NCBI RefSeq assembly: GCF_002688565.1
Contig: NZ_CP024011.1
Location: forward strand, 2,294,001 to 2,358,000
DNA: 64,000 nucleotides
Reading direction: 5' to 3'
DNA from: Acinetobacter sp. LoGeW2-3
Lineage (GTDB): Bacteria; Pseudomonadota; Gammaproteobacteria; Pseudomonadales; Moraxellaceae
The notes below the pieces were generated by a model, which saw only the letters and a program-made list of their open reading frames with translations, was not told the origin of the DNA and did no database searches. The number at the start of each line of letters is the position of its first letter. Within the stretch, counting starts at the first letter, position 1. Positions 46,793 to 56,284 of the stretch are shown here, piece after piece. The translations under genes and the position numbers were made by a program.

Positions 46793-48508
46793 ATGAAACA
46801 GGAAACTGCACTCAAATTACTCAAAGCGGGCGAAAATGTATTTTTAACAGGCTCGGCTGGTGCGGGGAAAACCTATACCCTGAATCAATATATCAATTAT
46901 TTAAAAGCGCGTAAGGTATCTGTCGCTATTACAGCCTCTACAGGGATTGCCGCCACGCATATGAATGGCATGACGATTCATACCTGGGCGGGTATCGGGA
47001 TCAAGGATTTCTTGTCAGAAGAAGACCTGAAACGCATGAAAGAGCGCAAATACCTGAAGGAACACCTGGAAAATGCGCAGGTATTAATTATCGACGAGAT
47101 TTCCATGCTGCATGCCAAGCAGCTGAATCTGGTCAATCAGGTACTCAAATATTTCAAAGAATCTGATGAAGCTTTTGGTGGGATTCAGGTCATTGTGGCC
47201 GGGGATTTCTTTCAGTTACCGCCTGTAGGCAAAAATGATGAACGTAACCGGGATAAATTCTGCTTTATGTCGGATGCCTGGGTCGAAGCGAAATTCCGAG
47301 TTTGCTATCTGACTGAACAGCACCGTCAGGGCAATGACTATCTGAATGATATTCTGAATGCGATTCGTGCGCAGGCGATTGGTACAGAGCACCGAACTGC
47401 CTTGCAAGGAACGCGTCATCAGGAGATTGGCGAAACCTATACCCGTTTGTATACCCATAATATGGATGTGGACAGCATTAATTTCCGACACTTAAATGAA
47501 ATTGATAATGAACCACGCCAGTTTGATGCTCAGTGTGATGGCAATGACAAGCTGATTGAAACCTTGAAATCTTCAGTGCGTGCCCCAGAAACCCTGACTT
47601 TGAAAAAACATGCCAAAGTGATGTTTGTCAAAAACAACTTTGATCTGGGTTATATCAATGGCAGCTTGGGTGAAGTCATTGGCTTTGAAGAAGACGATGA
47701 ATTTGGTGTATTGCCTAAAGTCAAACTGACAGATGGAACGACTTTGCTGGTAGAGCCAGAAACCTGGTCTGTGGACAATGAAGCGGGTAAGACCATTGCC
47801 AGTTTTCAGCAGATTCCATTACGTCTGGCATGGGCGATTACTATTCATAAATCACAGGGGATGACGCTGGAAGCTGCCGAAATTGACCTGAGCCATACCT
47901 TTGAAAAAGGTCAGGGCTATGTGGCACTTTCCCGGTTAAAAACTCTAGATGGTTTACGCCTGAAAGGCTTTAATGAACAGGCACTGGAACTGGATAGTCT
48001 GGCCATTAAGGCAGACCGTCGTTTTCAGGAATTATCGAGTGAAGCCGAAGAGCATTTTGAAAATATCGATTTAACCAAGCAGCACAATGCCTTTATTCGT
48101 CATTGTGGCGGTACGCTGAATGAAACTGAAATTCAGCGTAATGAGAAGAAACTGGCGAAAAATGGTGGTAAGCAAAATTATGCGGCTGCAACGTTAGATG
48201 AAACTCGCGAGCTGTTTGAATCGGGTTATGATATTGCTGACATCGCTACTGAGCGTGGCTTAACCCCGGCAACGATTATTAATCATCTGGGCCGACTGCA
48301 AAAAGAGCAAGGTTTAGATATCTCTGTGGCTCATCCAGGTGAAGAAGTCGTTGAGCAGGTACGTAAGATTTATAAACGCCTGACTAAGCGTCAAAATTCG
48401 GATCATTTCAATGATGATGGATCTATTAAACTGCGTCCGATTGTGGAATTGACCAGTCCACGTATGGGTTATGATCAGGTGCGTTTGGCTTTACTGTTTG
48501 TTGAATAA
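46793..48508 (+). CDS. PIF1-like DNA helicase with C-terminal HTH
   Basis: 571 residues, superfamily 1B helicase. Walker A GSAGAGKTYTLNQY (about 20-33), AITASTGIAATHMNG, Walker B LIIDEISMLHA (about 101), QVIVAGDFFQLPPVGK (about 136) and the late motif AWAITIHKSQGMTLEAAE / GYVALSRLKTLDGL (about 349-390). The last 120 residues hold a helicase-associated helix-turn-helix (LFESGYDIADIATERGL, TPATIINHLGRL). Likely acts in replication or recombination on structured DNA. Confidence 0.88.
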   Translation: MKQETALKLLKAGENVFLTGSAGAGKTYTLNQYINYLKARKVSVAITASTGIAATHMNGMTIHTWAGIGIKDFLSEEDLKRMKERKYLKEHLENAQVLIIDEISMLHAKQLNLVNQVLKYFKESDEAFGGIQVIVAGDFFQLPPVGKNDERNRDKFCFMSDAWVEAKFRVCYLTEQHRQGNDYLNDILNAIRAQAIGTEHRTALQGTRHQEIGETYTRLYTHNMDVDSINFRHLNEIDNEPRQFDAQCDGNDKLIETLKSSVRAPETLTLKKHAKVMFVKNNFDLGYINGSLGEVIGFEEDDEFGVLPKVKLTDGTTLLVEPETWSVDNEAGKTIASFQQIPLRLAWAITIHKSQGMTLEAAEIDLSHTFEKGQGYVALSRLKTLDGLRLKGFNEQALELDSLAIKADRRFQELSSEAEEHFENIDLTKQHNAFIRHCGGTLNETEIQRNEKKLAKNGGKQNYAAATLDETRELFESGYDIADIATERGLTPATIINHLGRLQKEQGLDISVAHPGEEVVEQVRKIYKRLTKRQNSDHFNDDGSIKLRPIVELTSPRMGYDQVRLALLFVE

Positions 48509-48604
48509 ATTCTATGAGGTTTAAGGTTAGATGCGATGACCTTGGTTATTAAAAAGCTCTAAGCAATCACTCGCGCATAATAAAGGGATTAATTTTAAGT
48601 TGTG

Positions 48605-48772
48605 ATGGGTAGCGACCTCTTACTTTTGAAAGATGAACGGTACTGCTGTGCAAGGTAACAAAAATCTTTTGTTAGATTGAAGGCGCATCCTAAGCTAGCT
48701 TTAAGCACTGCTTTAAAGCTCGCGCAAGGCAATTCAACGAGCGACCTCCATGTCGCTAATCATGTGATTTGA
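48605..48772 (+). pseudogene. short frame open except for one stop, possible decayed repeat ORF
   Basis: From the ATG at 48605 the frame reads MGSDLLLLKDERYCCAR, meets TAA at 48656, then continues open for 37 codons (QKSFVRLKAHPKLALSTA, LKLAQGNSTSDLHVANH) to TGA 48770. A single CAA-to-TAA change would join them. Two AGCGACCTC words (48611 and 48739) and an AGCGAC/GTCGCT inverted repeat lie within. Probably a degenerate copy of a small dispersed element; the rest of the 48509-48849 gap shows nothing. Confidence 0.35.
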
Positions 48773-48849
48773 TATCGAAATATTTTTAGAAATTCTAGAA
48801 GGATGGATGTTTGAGTTAGTGTTAACTAAATAGGAATTTTATTTCAAAC

Positions 48850-49302
48850 TTATTGCGTACTAATCAATAACGACAAAATCCCAGCGGCAATCAAAGGTCC
48901 GACCGGAACACCTCTTAAAAAAGCCACACCTGCAACAGTCCCAATCAATAAGCCAGTAACCACATTGGGTTGATTGGTCATCAGTTTCACTCCACGGCCA
49001 CCTAACCAGGCGACAAAGATCCCTACTGCAATTGCCAGTAAAGATTTCCAGCTCAAAAAGGATTTTAGAATACTGTCACCTGAAATTTTGCCACTGGCAA
49101 TTGGCGCCAATACGCCAATAGTTAAAATAATCACCCCGATATTCAGGCCATGCGTCTGGACATAGGGTAGCATTTCATTCAGTGGGGTAATTTTTAAGAC
49201 TAATAACACACCGGCCGCAATGGTCACAGCGGTATTGTGGCTGAAGATACCACAGGCCAGTAAAATCAAAAGAACCAGCAAATTCAGATCAAATTGAGGC
49301 AT
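48850..49302 (-). CDS. DUF441 (YeaL-like) membrane protein
   Basis: 150 residues with four hydrophobic segments (about 8-40, 55-70, 85-103, 115-145), a complete DUF441 protein. Family patterns: [19 protein letters not shown] (about 53-71), [15 protein letters not shown] and [21 protein letters not shown]. Inner membrane; function unknown. Divergent from rsuA across about 135 bp. Confidence 0.9.
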   Translation of the reverse strand: MPQFDLNLLVLLILLACGIFSHNTAVTIAAGVLLVLKITPLNEMLPYVQTHGLNIGVIILTIGVLAPIASGKISGDSILKSFLSWKSLLAIAVGIFVAWLGGRGVKLMTNQPNVVTGLLIGTVAGVAFLRGVPVGPLIAAGILSLLISTQ

Positions 49303-49437
49303 AAGAGAGGAGTTGAGAGAATAATCACGCTATTGTAGCGATTTTCAGCAACCGAGACTAACCCTATATAAAGCTGAATCGAGCACACAGTTTCAGTATA
49401 GAATAAAGCCTGAATGAAATAGTAGAGATTGAGATTC

Positions 49438-50145
49438 ATGCTTCTGGAAAAGATGTTGCAGTCACAAGGTTTTGGCTCGCGTAAGTATTGCCAGCAACTG
49501 ATCAAGAATGGCGCTGTGAGCATCCAGGGGGAAGTGATCGATAATCCAAAGCATAAACTGGATCTGAATCAACTGGAATTCAATGTGTATGACGAAACAT
49601 ATCAATACCGGGAAAAAGTTTATATTGTCTTAAATAAACCACAAGGTTATGAATGTTCGCATCAGGCAACCCATCATTTCAGCGTGTTTGATTTGTTTGA
49701 TGATCTACTCATGAATCGTGGTATCCAGTGTGTGGGGCGATTGGATCAGGACACAACAGGTTTGCTGTTACTGACTGATGATGGTCAATTTTTGCAGGCA
49801 TTAACCCATCCTAAAAAGCATGTTGCCAAGGTTTATCAAATGGAGACGGTTGATCCTGTTACAGATGAACAGATCCAGCAATTGCAACAAGGTGTCGAGC
49901 TGCGCAATGAAAAAGGTATTTATGCGGCAACTGATGTGATCCGCTTGGATGAAAAATCCTTACAAATGACAGTACATCAAGGTGTGTATCATCAGGTGAA
50001 ACGTATGCTAGCCGCCGTAGGCAATAAAGTAGAAAAGCTGCACCGTGCTCAAATCGGACAACTCGTACTGAATGATCTACCTGAAGGCGAGTGGATCTAT
50101 CTGACTGAAGAGCAAGTTACACAAGCTAAATTTCGAGCTGAATAA
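49438..50145 (+). CDS. rsuA: 16S rRNA pseudouridine synthase (RsuA-like)
   Basis: Makes pseudouridine in small-subunit rRNA (position 516 in E. coli). About 235 residues from the ATG at 49438; a TTG at 49429 is less likely. An S4-like RNA-binding domain (MLLEKMLQSQGFGSRKYCQQ, LIKNGAVSIQGE) precedes the catalytic domain with GRLDQDTTGLLLLTDDG (catalytic D, about 101) and the TVHQGVYHQVKRMLAAVG motif. Length matches RsuA (231). The four-paralogue family makes the exact target an inference. Confidence 0.85.
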   Translation: MLLEKMLQSQGFGSRKYCQQLIKNGAVSIQGEVIDNPKHKLDLNQLEFNVYDETYQYREKVYIVLNKPQGYECSHQATHHFSVFDLFDDLLMNRGIQCVGRLDQDTTGLLLLTDDGQFLQALTHPKKHVAKVYQMETVDPVTDEQIQQLQQGVELRNEKGIYAATDVIRLDEKSLQMTVHQGVYHQVKRMLAAVGNKVEKLHRAQIGQLVLNDLPEGEWIYLTEEQVTQAKFRAE

Positions 50146-50155
50146 GCACTAGGGT

Positions 50156-50599
50156 TTATTTAAGGAAACAATGGAAAGTAACAAATTCATCATCCCGCAT
50201 AAATCCCATGGATTCATAAAGTTGATGCGATTGATGGTTGTTTTTCTGTGTTTCCAGGCTAATGCGTAGTGCATTTTCATGCCGGGCAAATAAAATTGCA
50301 GTATCAATCAATTGTCGTGCTGCGCCATGACGACGATAAGGCGGGCTGATATAGACATCATCCAGTACATAAAAGCTTGAACACGCCACTGAGGAAAATC
50401 TGAGATAAAGTAGAATAAATCCAGTAACGATATCATCCTTGGTATTGATAAAAATCACCGTTTGCTGATCTTCAAAACGCTGTTTTAGAAACTGATAGGA
50501 AAGTTCCTGATTCGAAGAAGCACCATAAAACTGGCGATATTCATCAAATAAAACTGAAAGTTTTTGTAGGTCTTCTACCTGAGCACGTCGAACAAGCAT
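50156..50599 (-). CDS. GNAT-family N-acetyltransferase
   Basis: 147 residues covering a single GNAT fold: LVRRAQVEDLQKLSVLFDEY at the start, the strand-4 segment FYVLDDVYISPPYRRHGAARQL (in parts, about 85-106) with the acetyl-CoA-binding R-x-x-G-x-A loop (RRHGAA), and QLYESMGFMRDDEF near the end. Acceptor unknown. GGAG stands well before the ATG at 50599. It is convergent with rsuA. Confidence 0.85.
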   Translation of the reverse strand: MLVRRAQVEDLQKLSVLFDEYRQFYGASSNQELSYQFLKQRFEDQQTVIFINTKDDIVTGFILLYLRFSSVACSSFYVLDDVYISPPYRRHGAARQLIDTAILFARHENALRISLETQKNNHQSHQLYESMGFMRDDEFVTFHCFLK

Positions 50600-50694
50600 C
50601 CATTACTCCATGTCTGTTTATTATTATGTATGCATGGAGCATAACGAAGTTTGGGGAGATGTAGCGTACGAAATTGTTTGAAAATGCGACAGTG

Positions 50695-51039
50695 TTAAAT
50701 TTTGTCACTCTCGCCAAGAATGGCATTCAGTTCTTCAAATAAATCAAAATGATCGTCATCAGCATGCAGATCCAATGCTTCTTGTTCTGCACTGTCTGCA
50801 ATCAAACCAGCAGAGGCAGGTTTAGATTCATTTTGTTTTAGTTTACGTAACTTGATCAGTTGTTCAAGGTTGATATTTTGATTCTCAATCGAGAAGGGGA
50901 TAGATTTCGTTAGTACCACCTGCTTGAAAAACAGTCGAACTGCTTGTGCTGGTGTGATCCCTAATTGCTTAAATACGGCAAAGGCTTGTTTCTTTTCTTG
51001 AGAATCTAGGCGTATTTGGTAGACTTCAGTTTTTCTCAT
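50695..51039 (-). CDS. RelB/DinJ-type antitoxin-like protein, no partner toxin
   Basis: 114 residues. The first 50 match the RelB/DinJ ribbon-helix-helix pattern: VYQIRLDSQEKKQAFAVFKQ, LGITPAQAVRLFFKQV, TKSIPF. An acidic tail (LDLHADDDHFDLFEELNAIL) follows that is longer than in standard DinJ. A RelE/YafQ-type toxin normally follows, but the next gene on this strand is a GNAT acetyltransferase 95 bp away, so it is an orphan or a stand-alone regulator. There is no clear ribosome site at the ATG. Confidence 0.6.
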   Translation of the reverse strand: MRKTEVYQIRLDSQEKKQAFAVFKQLGITPAQAVRLFFKQVVLTKSIPFSIENQNINLEQLIKLRKLKQNESKPASAGLIADSAEQEALDLHADDDHFDLFEELNAILGESDKI

Positions 51040-51153
51040 AATATATTCAAGACTTTAAAATACTTAACTTTTCGCATTCATTTTAATCCATTACATTTGA
51101 AATACAATCCTTATACGAAGCAATTCTGAAAATAAATCGTAATGACAGCTACA

Positions 51154-52056
51154 TTACAGTGTCAGCACTTGCTCGGAAGAAAATTGCATCAATTGCTGGG
51201 TGATTGGGTCAATAAACTCGATATGTTTGGCTAATAATTGCAAAGGCGCAGAAAAATCATCTTCTGCTTTATGTGCAACACTAGGATAAAACGGATCATT
51301 CAGAATCGGTATACCCAAAAAGTTTAAGTGCACGCGTAATTGATGCTGTTTCCCGGTATGTGGTTTTAATTCGTATTTGGCTAACTGATCTTGCTGTTCT
51401 AATAACGTGATTTCGGTTTCACTATTGGCTTCCCCTTCCAAAACCTGCATCGTATAGAAAGGTTCTCCTTTATCCATACGCAGACGCACAATCTGTGGAA
51501 AGTTAAGTTCCTTGCGGTGACCTGCAATGGCATGATAGGTCTTTTGTACTTGGCGTGTTGCAAATAGCTGTTGATACAGTCCGCGTGAGGCTAAATTTTT
51601 GGATATCAATACCACCCCAGCAGTTTCACGATCCAGTCGATGTATTGGGGTTAAATGTTCAATCCCAGTCTGTTTCTTTAGGCGCACCAACAAGGTTTCC
51701 TGTACATATTGTCCAGTCGGACTCATGGTCAGAAAATGCGGTTTATCAATCACCATAAAGTCATCATTTTCGAACAGGATTTGATGTTCAAAAGGCACAT
51801 GAATTTCATGTGCTAAAAAGCGATAATAAAAACAGTGGCTATTCGCCTGAAAAGGGCTATCTATATTTAATTTATTTCCCTGCGCATCATATACCAGACC
51901 GTCCTGGAAACGGGATTGCCATTCGCTGGCTTTAATATGTGAAAACTCTGTACATAAATAATCGTAGACTGTTGCAGCAGTTGAAGGTTGCAAGAAAACT
52001 TTGCTGGCACTGACGCCATTCATCATCGGTGGGGTAAATTCAGCAGCAGTATTCAT
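51154..52056 (-). CDS. RluA-family pseudouridine synthase
   Basis: About 300 residues from the ATG at 52056 (MNTAAEFTPPMMNGVSASK); a TTG at 52086 is an alternative. The catalytic motif PIHRLDRETAGVVLISKN (D about 140), FENDDFMVIDKPHFLTMSP and HTGKQHQLRVHLNFLGIPIL define the RluA/RluC/RluD/TruC family. It has a divergent N-terminal region without an obvious S4 domain. Target RNA (rRNA or tRNA) is not assignable from sequence. It is divergent from tsaE. Confidence 0.85.
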   Translation of the reverse strand: MNTAAEFTPPMMNGVSASKVFLQPSTAATVYDYLCTEFSHIKASEWQSRFQDGLVYDAQGNKLNIDSPFQANSHCFYYRFLAHEIHVPFEHQILFENDDFMVIDKPHFLTMSPTGQYVQETLLVRLKKQTGIEHLTPIHRLDRETAGVVLISKNLASRGLYQQLFATRQVQKTYHAIAGHRKELNFPQIVRLRMDKGEPFYTMQVLEGEANSETEITLLEQQDQLAKYELKPHTGKQHQLRVHLNFLGIPILNDPFYPSVAHKAEDDFSAPLQLLAKHIEFIDPITQQLMQFSSEQVLTL

Positions 52057-52183
52057 GTAGGTCGGTGAATCTCGGTCAGGAAACAAATGCTATGAAAAAA
52101 TACAGTTTCTCATGCAGTGGAATAGGCTTTTAAACTGCGGCGATGCTATCATATTTGTTCCTTTGAATCATGTCGTGAGTCAT

Positions 52184-52663
52184 ATGCCTTATTCATTTAC
52201 CGTCACTTTAAATCATGAAGAAGACACCCAGCAGCTGGCCAAAGTATTGGCAGCCAATTTTAGTACGGGAGTGATCTATCTGATCGGTGATCTGGGGGCA
52301 GGAAAGACAACATTGACACGCTATTATTTGCAGCAGCTCGGTCATCAGGGTTCAGTCAAAAGTCCAACGTATACACTGGTAGAACCTTATAATATTCAAG
52401 GGAAAGATATTTTCCACTTTGATTTGTACCGTTTGAATGACCCCTATGAACTGGAACTGATGGGTATTCGGGATTATCTTGAAACGCCAAATGCATTATT
52501 CTTGTTTGAATGGCCTTCTAAGGGCGGTGATGAAATACCTGAAGCCGATCTGGTCATTGAAATCCTTAAATCCGAAGATGAGTTAACCCGTACAGCAACG
52601 TTGACTTCATCAAACTCAGCATTACAACAGGCCTTGGAGCAGCAATTCCCACATGTCGAATGA
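52184..52663 (+). CDS. tsaE: tRNA threonylcarbamoyladenosine biosynthesis ATPase
   Basis: ATPase partner of TsaB/TsaD in making t6A37 of ANN-decoding tRNAs. About 159 residues from the ATG at 52184 (MPYSFTVTLNHEED), which gives the family length; the frame is open further upstream to 52112. Walker A LIGDLGAGKTTLTRYYLQQL (about 37-56), then SPTYTLVEPY, FHFDLYRLNDPYELELMG and LFLFEWPSKGG. Its stop overlaps the mutL start (mutL ATG at 52653), so tsaE and mutL are translationally coupled. Confidence 0.94.
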   Translation: MPYSFTVTLNHEEDTQQLAKVLAANFSTGVIYLIGDLGAGKTTLTRYYLQQLGHQGSVKSPTYTLVEPYNIQGKDIFHFDLYRLNDPYELELMGIRDYLETPNALFLFEWPSKGGDEIPEADLVIEILKSEDELTRTATLTSSNSALQQALEQQFPHVE

Positions 52664-54647
52664 TTTAAGCGTACGCCGTATCCGTTCACTTGACCCTGCG
52701 TTGGCGAACCAGATTGCAGCAGGTGAAGTGATTGAACGACCTGCATCCGTAGTGAAAGAGTTGCTCGAAAACTCGATTGATGCGGGCGCGACTGAACTGA
52801 TTATCCGTGTGGAACAGGGCGGCAGTACACTGATTGAAATTATTGACAATGGTCGTGGGATTCATCCAGAAGACTTAGCGCTAGCGGTAATGCGTCATGC
52901 CACCAGTAAAATTCAGACGGCTGAAGAATTGCATGCCATTACCAGTCTGGGCTTCCGTGGTGAGGCACTCGCTTCAATTGCAGCGGTATCGCGTTTAACT
53001 TTAATCAGTAGTCAAAGTGAAGATGGCATCGGCTATCAGGTTGAAGTTAATGGTACTGCTTTTGACCATCAGGAAATTCAGGCGGTTGCCACTTCACGCG
53101 GTACGCATATCCGGGTGCAGGATCTGTTCTTTAATGTCCCGGCGCGCCGTAAATTCCTGAAAAAACCGGGAACTGAATTTGGGCATATTGAAGAGATTGT
53201 CCGCCGTCTGGCGCTGACCCATTTCGATATCCGGTTTGTGCTGGAACATAATGAAAGTATCAAGCTGAATTTGCCTGTTGCAGACAGTGGTGCATTACGT
53301 TTCCAGCGTGTACAGCAATTATTGGGTCGCCAGTTTACTGAAAATGCTTACTGGATCGATGCAGATAGTATCAACATGCGTTTATCAGGCTGGTTGGGTC
53401 ATCCTTCTGATGCGCGTGCGCAAGCCGATATGCAATATGTCTATGTAAATGGGCGTATCGTACGAGACAAGACTATTTCGCATGCTTTACGTATGGCTTA
53501 TGATGGAATTCTGCATGGGCATCAGCATGCAGCATATCTACTGTTTCTGGAAGTGGATCAGGAAAATATTGATGTCAATGTGCATCCGACCAAACATGAA
53601 ATTCGTTTCTTAAATCAGCGTGAAGTACATGAATTTGTACGTCACTATGCCAAGGAAACTTTGGCACAGTTCCAGACCGCAACAGCTGATCTGGCTGAAG
53701 CCATGAAAACTGAGCAGGAATCTGTACAGCTTACGCCACAGCCACGTTATCAAGAACAGTTTAGCCTGCATCAGGCTGCACAACCGTCCCATGCAGAAGC
53801 TTATGCAGTTCAGCAGCATGCGCATCCGCAGAATACTCATCAATATGTAGCAGCCGAAACTTCGGATGTGTTGACTGATTTTGAATCATCTCGACCGCAG
53901 ACCGTACATTATGCACAGGATTACACCAAGTCTTATGGTGGTTCACAACAGCTGAATAATGCTTTGAAAAGTTATTTAGCGCCACTGAGAGAAAATTCTG
54001 AAACTGAGCAGCAGAGTTCTGAGCAGTCTTTCCAGGCGCATGTACAGACCAAAGTCGATGAGCATCCTTTAGGAATTGCGATTGCCCAGTTGCATGGGAT
54101 TTATATTCTGGCACAGAACACAGAAGGCTTGATTATTGTGGATATGCATGCAGCGCACGAGCGTATCGTACTACAACAAATGAAATCTGCATGGGATAAA
54201 CCGGAATTCTGGACCTCACAACAGCTTTTGATCCCAAAAGTGGTGTCTATCAGTCGTATGCAAGCTATGCGCGTGGAAGAGTTGAAAGAGCAGCTGGCCC
54301 GATTTGGTCTAGAGATCGACCAATATGGTGATGAGCAGGTGATTGTACGTGGCGTTCCAGCGATCCTGCATAAGGCTGATTTTGATGCTCTGATTCCTGA
54401 ATTGCTCGATGATCTGGATCCGACAGATCAGGCACAAGGTCTGTTGCAAAAGCGTGACCAGATCCTGGCAGGTATGGCCTGTCATGGCGCTGTACGTGCA
54501 CATCGTATTCTACGCTTGTCTGAAATGAATGCTTTATTACGTCAGATGGAACAAACCGAATTTGCCAGCCAGTGCAATCATGGTCGCCCGACTTGGCGTG
54601 CTTTCCCACTGGCACAACTAGATAAACTTTTTGCTCGAGGAGAGTAG
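52653..54647 (+). CDS. mutL: DNA mismatch repair protein MutL
   Basis: Links MutS recognition to strand excision. 664 residues. GHKL ATPase: ELLENSIDAGAT (about 36), IIDNGRGIHPEDL (about 64), TSLGFRGEALASI (about 94). A long polar linker spans about 340-460, then the dimerisation domain. The C-terminal domain keeps most of the endonuclease-type metal motifs (DMHAAHE, about 500; ACHGAVRAHR; CNHGRPTW near the end). The last acidic residue of DMHAxxExxxxE is Q here, so nicking activity is uncertain. It overlaps tsaE by 11 bp; miaA begins 6 bp after it. Confidence 0.96.
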   Translation: MSNDLSVRRIRSLDPALANQIAAGEVIERPASVVKELLENSIDAGATELIIRVEQGGSTLIEIIDNGRGIHPEDLALAVMRHATSKIQTAEELHAITSLGFRGEALASIAAVSRLTLISSQSEDGIGYQVEVNGTAFDHQEIQAVATSRGTHIRVQDLFFNVPARRKFLKKPGTEFGHIEEIVRRLALTHFDIRFVLEHNESIKLNLPVADSGALRFQRVQQLLGRQFTENAYWIDADSINMRLSGWLGHPSDARAQADMQYVYVNGRIVRDKTISHALRMAYDGILHGHQHAAYLLFLEVDQENIDVNVHPTKHEIRFLNQREVHEFVRHYAKETLAQFQTATADLAEAMKTEQESVQLTPQPRYQEQFSLHQAAQPSHAEAYAVQQHAHPQNTHQYVAAETSDVLTDFESSRPQTVHYAQDYTKSYGGSQQLNNALKSYLAPLRENSETEQQSSEQSFQAHVQTKVDEHPLGIAIAQLHGIYILAQNTEGLIIVDMHAAHERIVLQQMKSAWDKPEFWTSQQLLIPKVVSISRMQAMRVEELKEQLARFGLEIDQYGDEQVIVRGVPAILHKADFDALIPELLDDLDPTDQAQGLLQKRDQILAGMACHGAVRAHRILRLSEMNALLRQMEQTEFASQCNHGRPTWRAFPLAQLDKLFARGE

Positions 54648-54653
54648 TGGTAC

Positions 54654-55598
54654 ATGTCAAATCAATTGCCGGTCATCAATTTAATGGGACCAACTGCAAG
54701 TGGTAAAACCGCTTTGGCATGTGAACTTTATGAGCAAGGAAATTTTGAACTGATTTCTGTCGATTCTGCGCTGGTTTACCGTGAAATGGACATAGGTACA
54801 GCCAAGCCCACTAAAGCTGAACTGGAGCAGTATCCGCATCATCTGATCGATATTATTAGCCCGCTAGAAGTGTACTCTGCAGCAAACTTTGTTGAAGATG
54901 CTTGTTGGCTGATTGATGATATGCATGCACGTGGTAAAACCCCAATTTTGGTTGGTGGTACTATGTTGTATTTTAAAGCTTTACTCGAAGGTTTGTCTGA
55001 TAATTTGCCAAGTGCAGATTATGCGGTGCGTGCAGAAATTGAAGCAAAGGCCGAGCAAGAAGGCTGGGAAGCGGTCTATGCGGAATTATGTGCTGTAGAC
55101 TCACTTGCAGGTCAAAAATTTAAAGTGAGTGACAAACAGCGTATTATTCGTGCTTTAGAAGTCTATAAACTGACAGGGCTACCAATAACAAAACTACAAG
55201 CAGAACAACCAAAAAATCAACCATATCGATACAGTTTTCATAATTACGCGCTAATACCAGACCGAGTAGAATTACATAAGCGTATTGAAAAACGATTAGA
55301 GATTATGTGGAAAATCGGTTTTTTAAATGAAGTAGAAAACTTGATGAAAAAATACGATTTCGATGAGAATCTTCCATCTATGCGTTCCGTTGGTTATCGT
55401 CAGGCGATCGAATTTTTAAAAAAGCGTGATCGAAGTATTGAAAAACAGCGAGAAATGGAAGACAAGGCATTGTTTGCAACACGACAACTTGCTAAACGTC
55501 AATACACATGGTTAAGATCTTTGCAAGATAAGCATAAATTTACTACATATTTTACCGCACAGCAGGCTCAAGAAGACTTGCGAAACTGTTACGGATAA
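54654..55598 (+). CDS. miaA: tRNA dimethylallyltransferase
   Basis: Adds the dimethylallyl group to A37 of tRNAs reading UNN codons. 314 residues. P-loop [14 protein letters not shown] (about 12-25), [16 protein letters not shown] (substrate aspartate), [15 protein letters not shown] (about 101-115), and [13 protein letters not shown] (about 243). The product is complete with the terminal [13 protein letters not shown] signature. In the order mutL-miaA-hfq, as in many gammaproteobacteria. Confidence 0.96.
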   Translation: MSNQLPVINLMGPTASGKTALACELYEQGNFELISVDSALVYREMDIGTAKPTKAELEQYPHHLIDIISPLEVYSAANFVEDACWLIDDMHARGKTPILVGGTMLYFKALLEGLSDNLPSADYAVRAEIEAKAEQEGWEAVYAELCAVDSLAGQKFKVSDKQRIIRALEVYKLTGLPITKLQAEQPKNQPYRYSFHNYALIPDRVELHKRIEKRLEIMWKIGFLNEVENLMKKYDFDENLPSMRSVGYRQAIEFLKKRDRSIEKQREMEDKALFATRQLAKRQYTWLRSLQDKHKFTTYFTAQQAQEDLRNCYG

Positions 55599-55690
55599 AG
55601 CAAAATTTACAGACTATCTTTTTTATAATTTTTAATTGAAAAATAAAGATAGTTTTTTGCGCTGATTTTAAAATTTTTTGGAGTTATAAC

Positions 55691-56212
55691 ATGTCTAAAG
55701 GTCAAACTTTACAAGATCCGTTCTTGAATTCCCTACGTAAAGAACGTATTCCTGTTTCTATCTTCCTAGTTAACGGTATCAAACTACAAGGTCATATCGA
55801 ATCATTTGATCAATATGTTGTATTATTAAAAAATACAGTAAGCCAAATGGTTTACAAACACGCGATTTCTACAGTAGTTCCTGCACGTAACCCACGCCCA
55901 GCTGGTGCTCCTGCTGGTCCTCAAGGCGCTGGCTTTGGTGGTCAAGGTGGCTTCGGCGGCGGTCAACCTGGCGGCTTCGGTGGTCAAGGTGGCTTCGGTG
56001 GCGGTCAACCAGGTGGTTTCGGTGGTCAAGGTGGCTTCGGTGGCGGTCAACCTGGTGGCTTCGGTGGTCAAGGTGGCTTCGGTGGTCAAGGTGGCGGCTT
56101 CGGCGGTCAAGGCGGCTTCGGTGGCGGTCAACCTGGTTTCGGTGGTCAAGGCGCTGGCTTTACTGACGATGCAAAATTCGAAGATTCTCAAGATGACGAA
56201 AATAATCGTTAA
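55691..56212 (+). CDS. hfq: RNA chaperone Hfq with long glycine-rich tail
   Basis: Hexameric Sm-like RNA chaperone for sRNA-mRNA pairing. The first 70 residues are canonical: [34 protein letters not shown] (Sm1), and [14 protein letters not shown] (Sm2, with the YKH motif). Residues about 78-158 form repeats of GGFGGQ and GGFGGGQPG, then an acidic end [15 protein letters not shown]. At 173 residues it is far longer than E. coli Hfq (102); a glycine-rich tail is typical of Acinetobacter and relatives. GGAG stands before the ATG. It is followed by a terminator. Confidence 0.97.
   Translation: MSKGQTLQDPFLNSLRKERIPVSIFLVNGIKLQGHIESFDQYVVLLKNTVSQMVYKHAISTVVPARNPRPAGAPAGPQGAGFGGQGGFGGGQPGGFGGQGGFGGGQPGGFGGQGGFGGGQPGGFGGQGGFGGQGGGFGGQGGFGGGQPGFGGQGAGFTDDAKFEDSQDDENNR
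55929..56150 (+). repeat. in-frame tandem repeats in hfq
   Basis: A unit of about 42 bp (GGTGGCTTCGGTGGTCAA-like followed by GGCGGTCAACCTGG-like blocks) is repeated three to four times with small variants, encoding [19 protein letters not shown] peptide. Near-identical units invite slippage and length variation without frameshift when whole units are lost or gained. Confidence 0.8.
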
Positions 56213-56228
56213 TCTGATCTAAGAATCT

Positions 56229-56260
56229 AAAAAACCTCTCAGTAATGAGAGGTTTTTTTT
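56229..56260 (+). terminator. terminator after hfq
   Basis: AAAAAACCTCTC, loop AGTAAT, GAGAGGTTTTTTTT, 17 bp after the hfq stop. Confidence 0.93.
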
Positions 56261-56284
56261 ATTACGAGGCTTTTATAAAAATAA

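Noticed and set aside
54265..54660. 131-codon frame opposite the mutL end
   Set aside because: Antisense of the conserved MutL C-terminal domain.
55826..56191. 121-codon frame opposite hfq
   Set aside because: Low-complexity T/E/A/L repeats are the antisense reading of the glycine codon repeats; no ribosome site.
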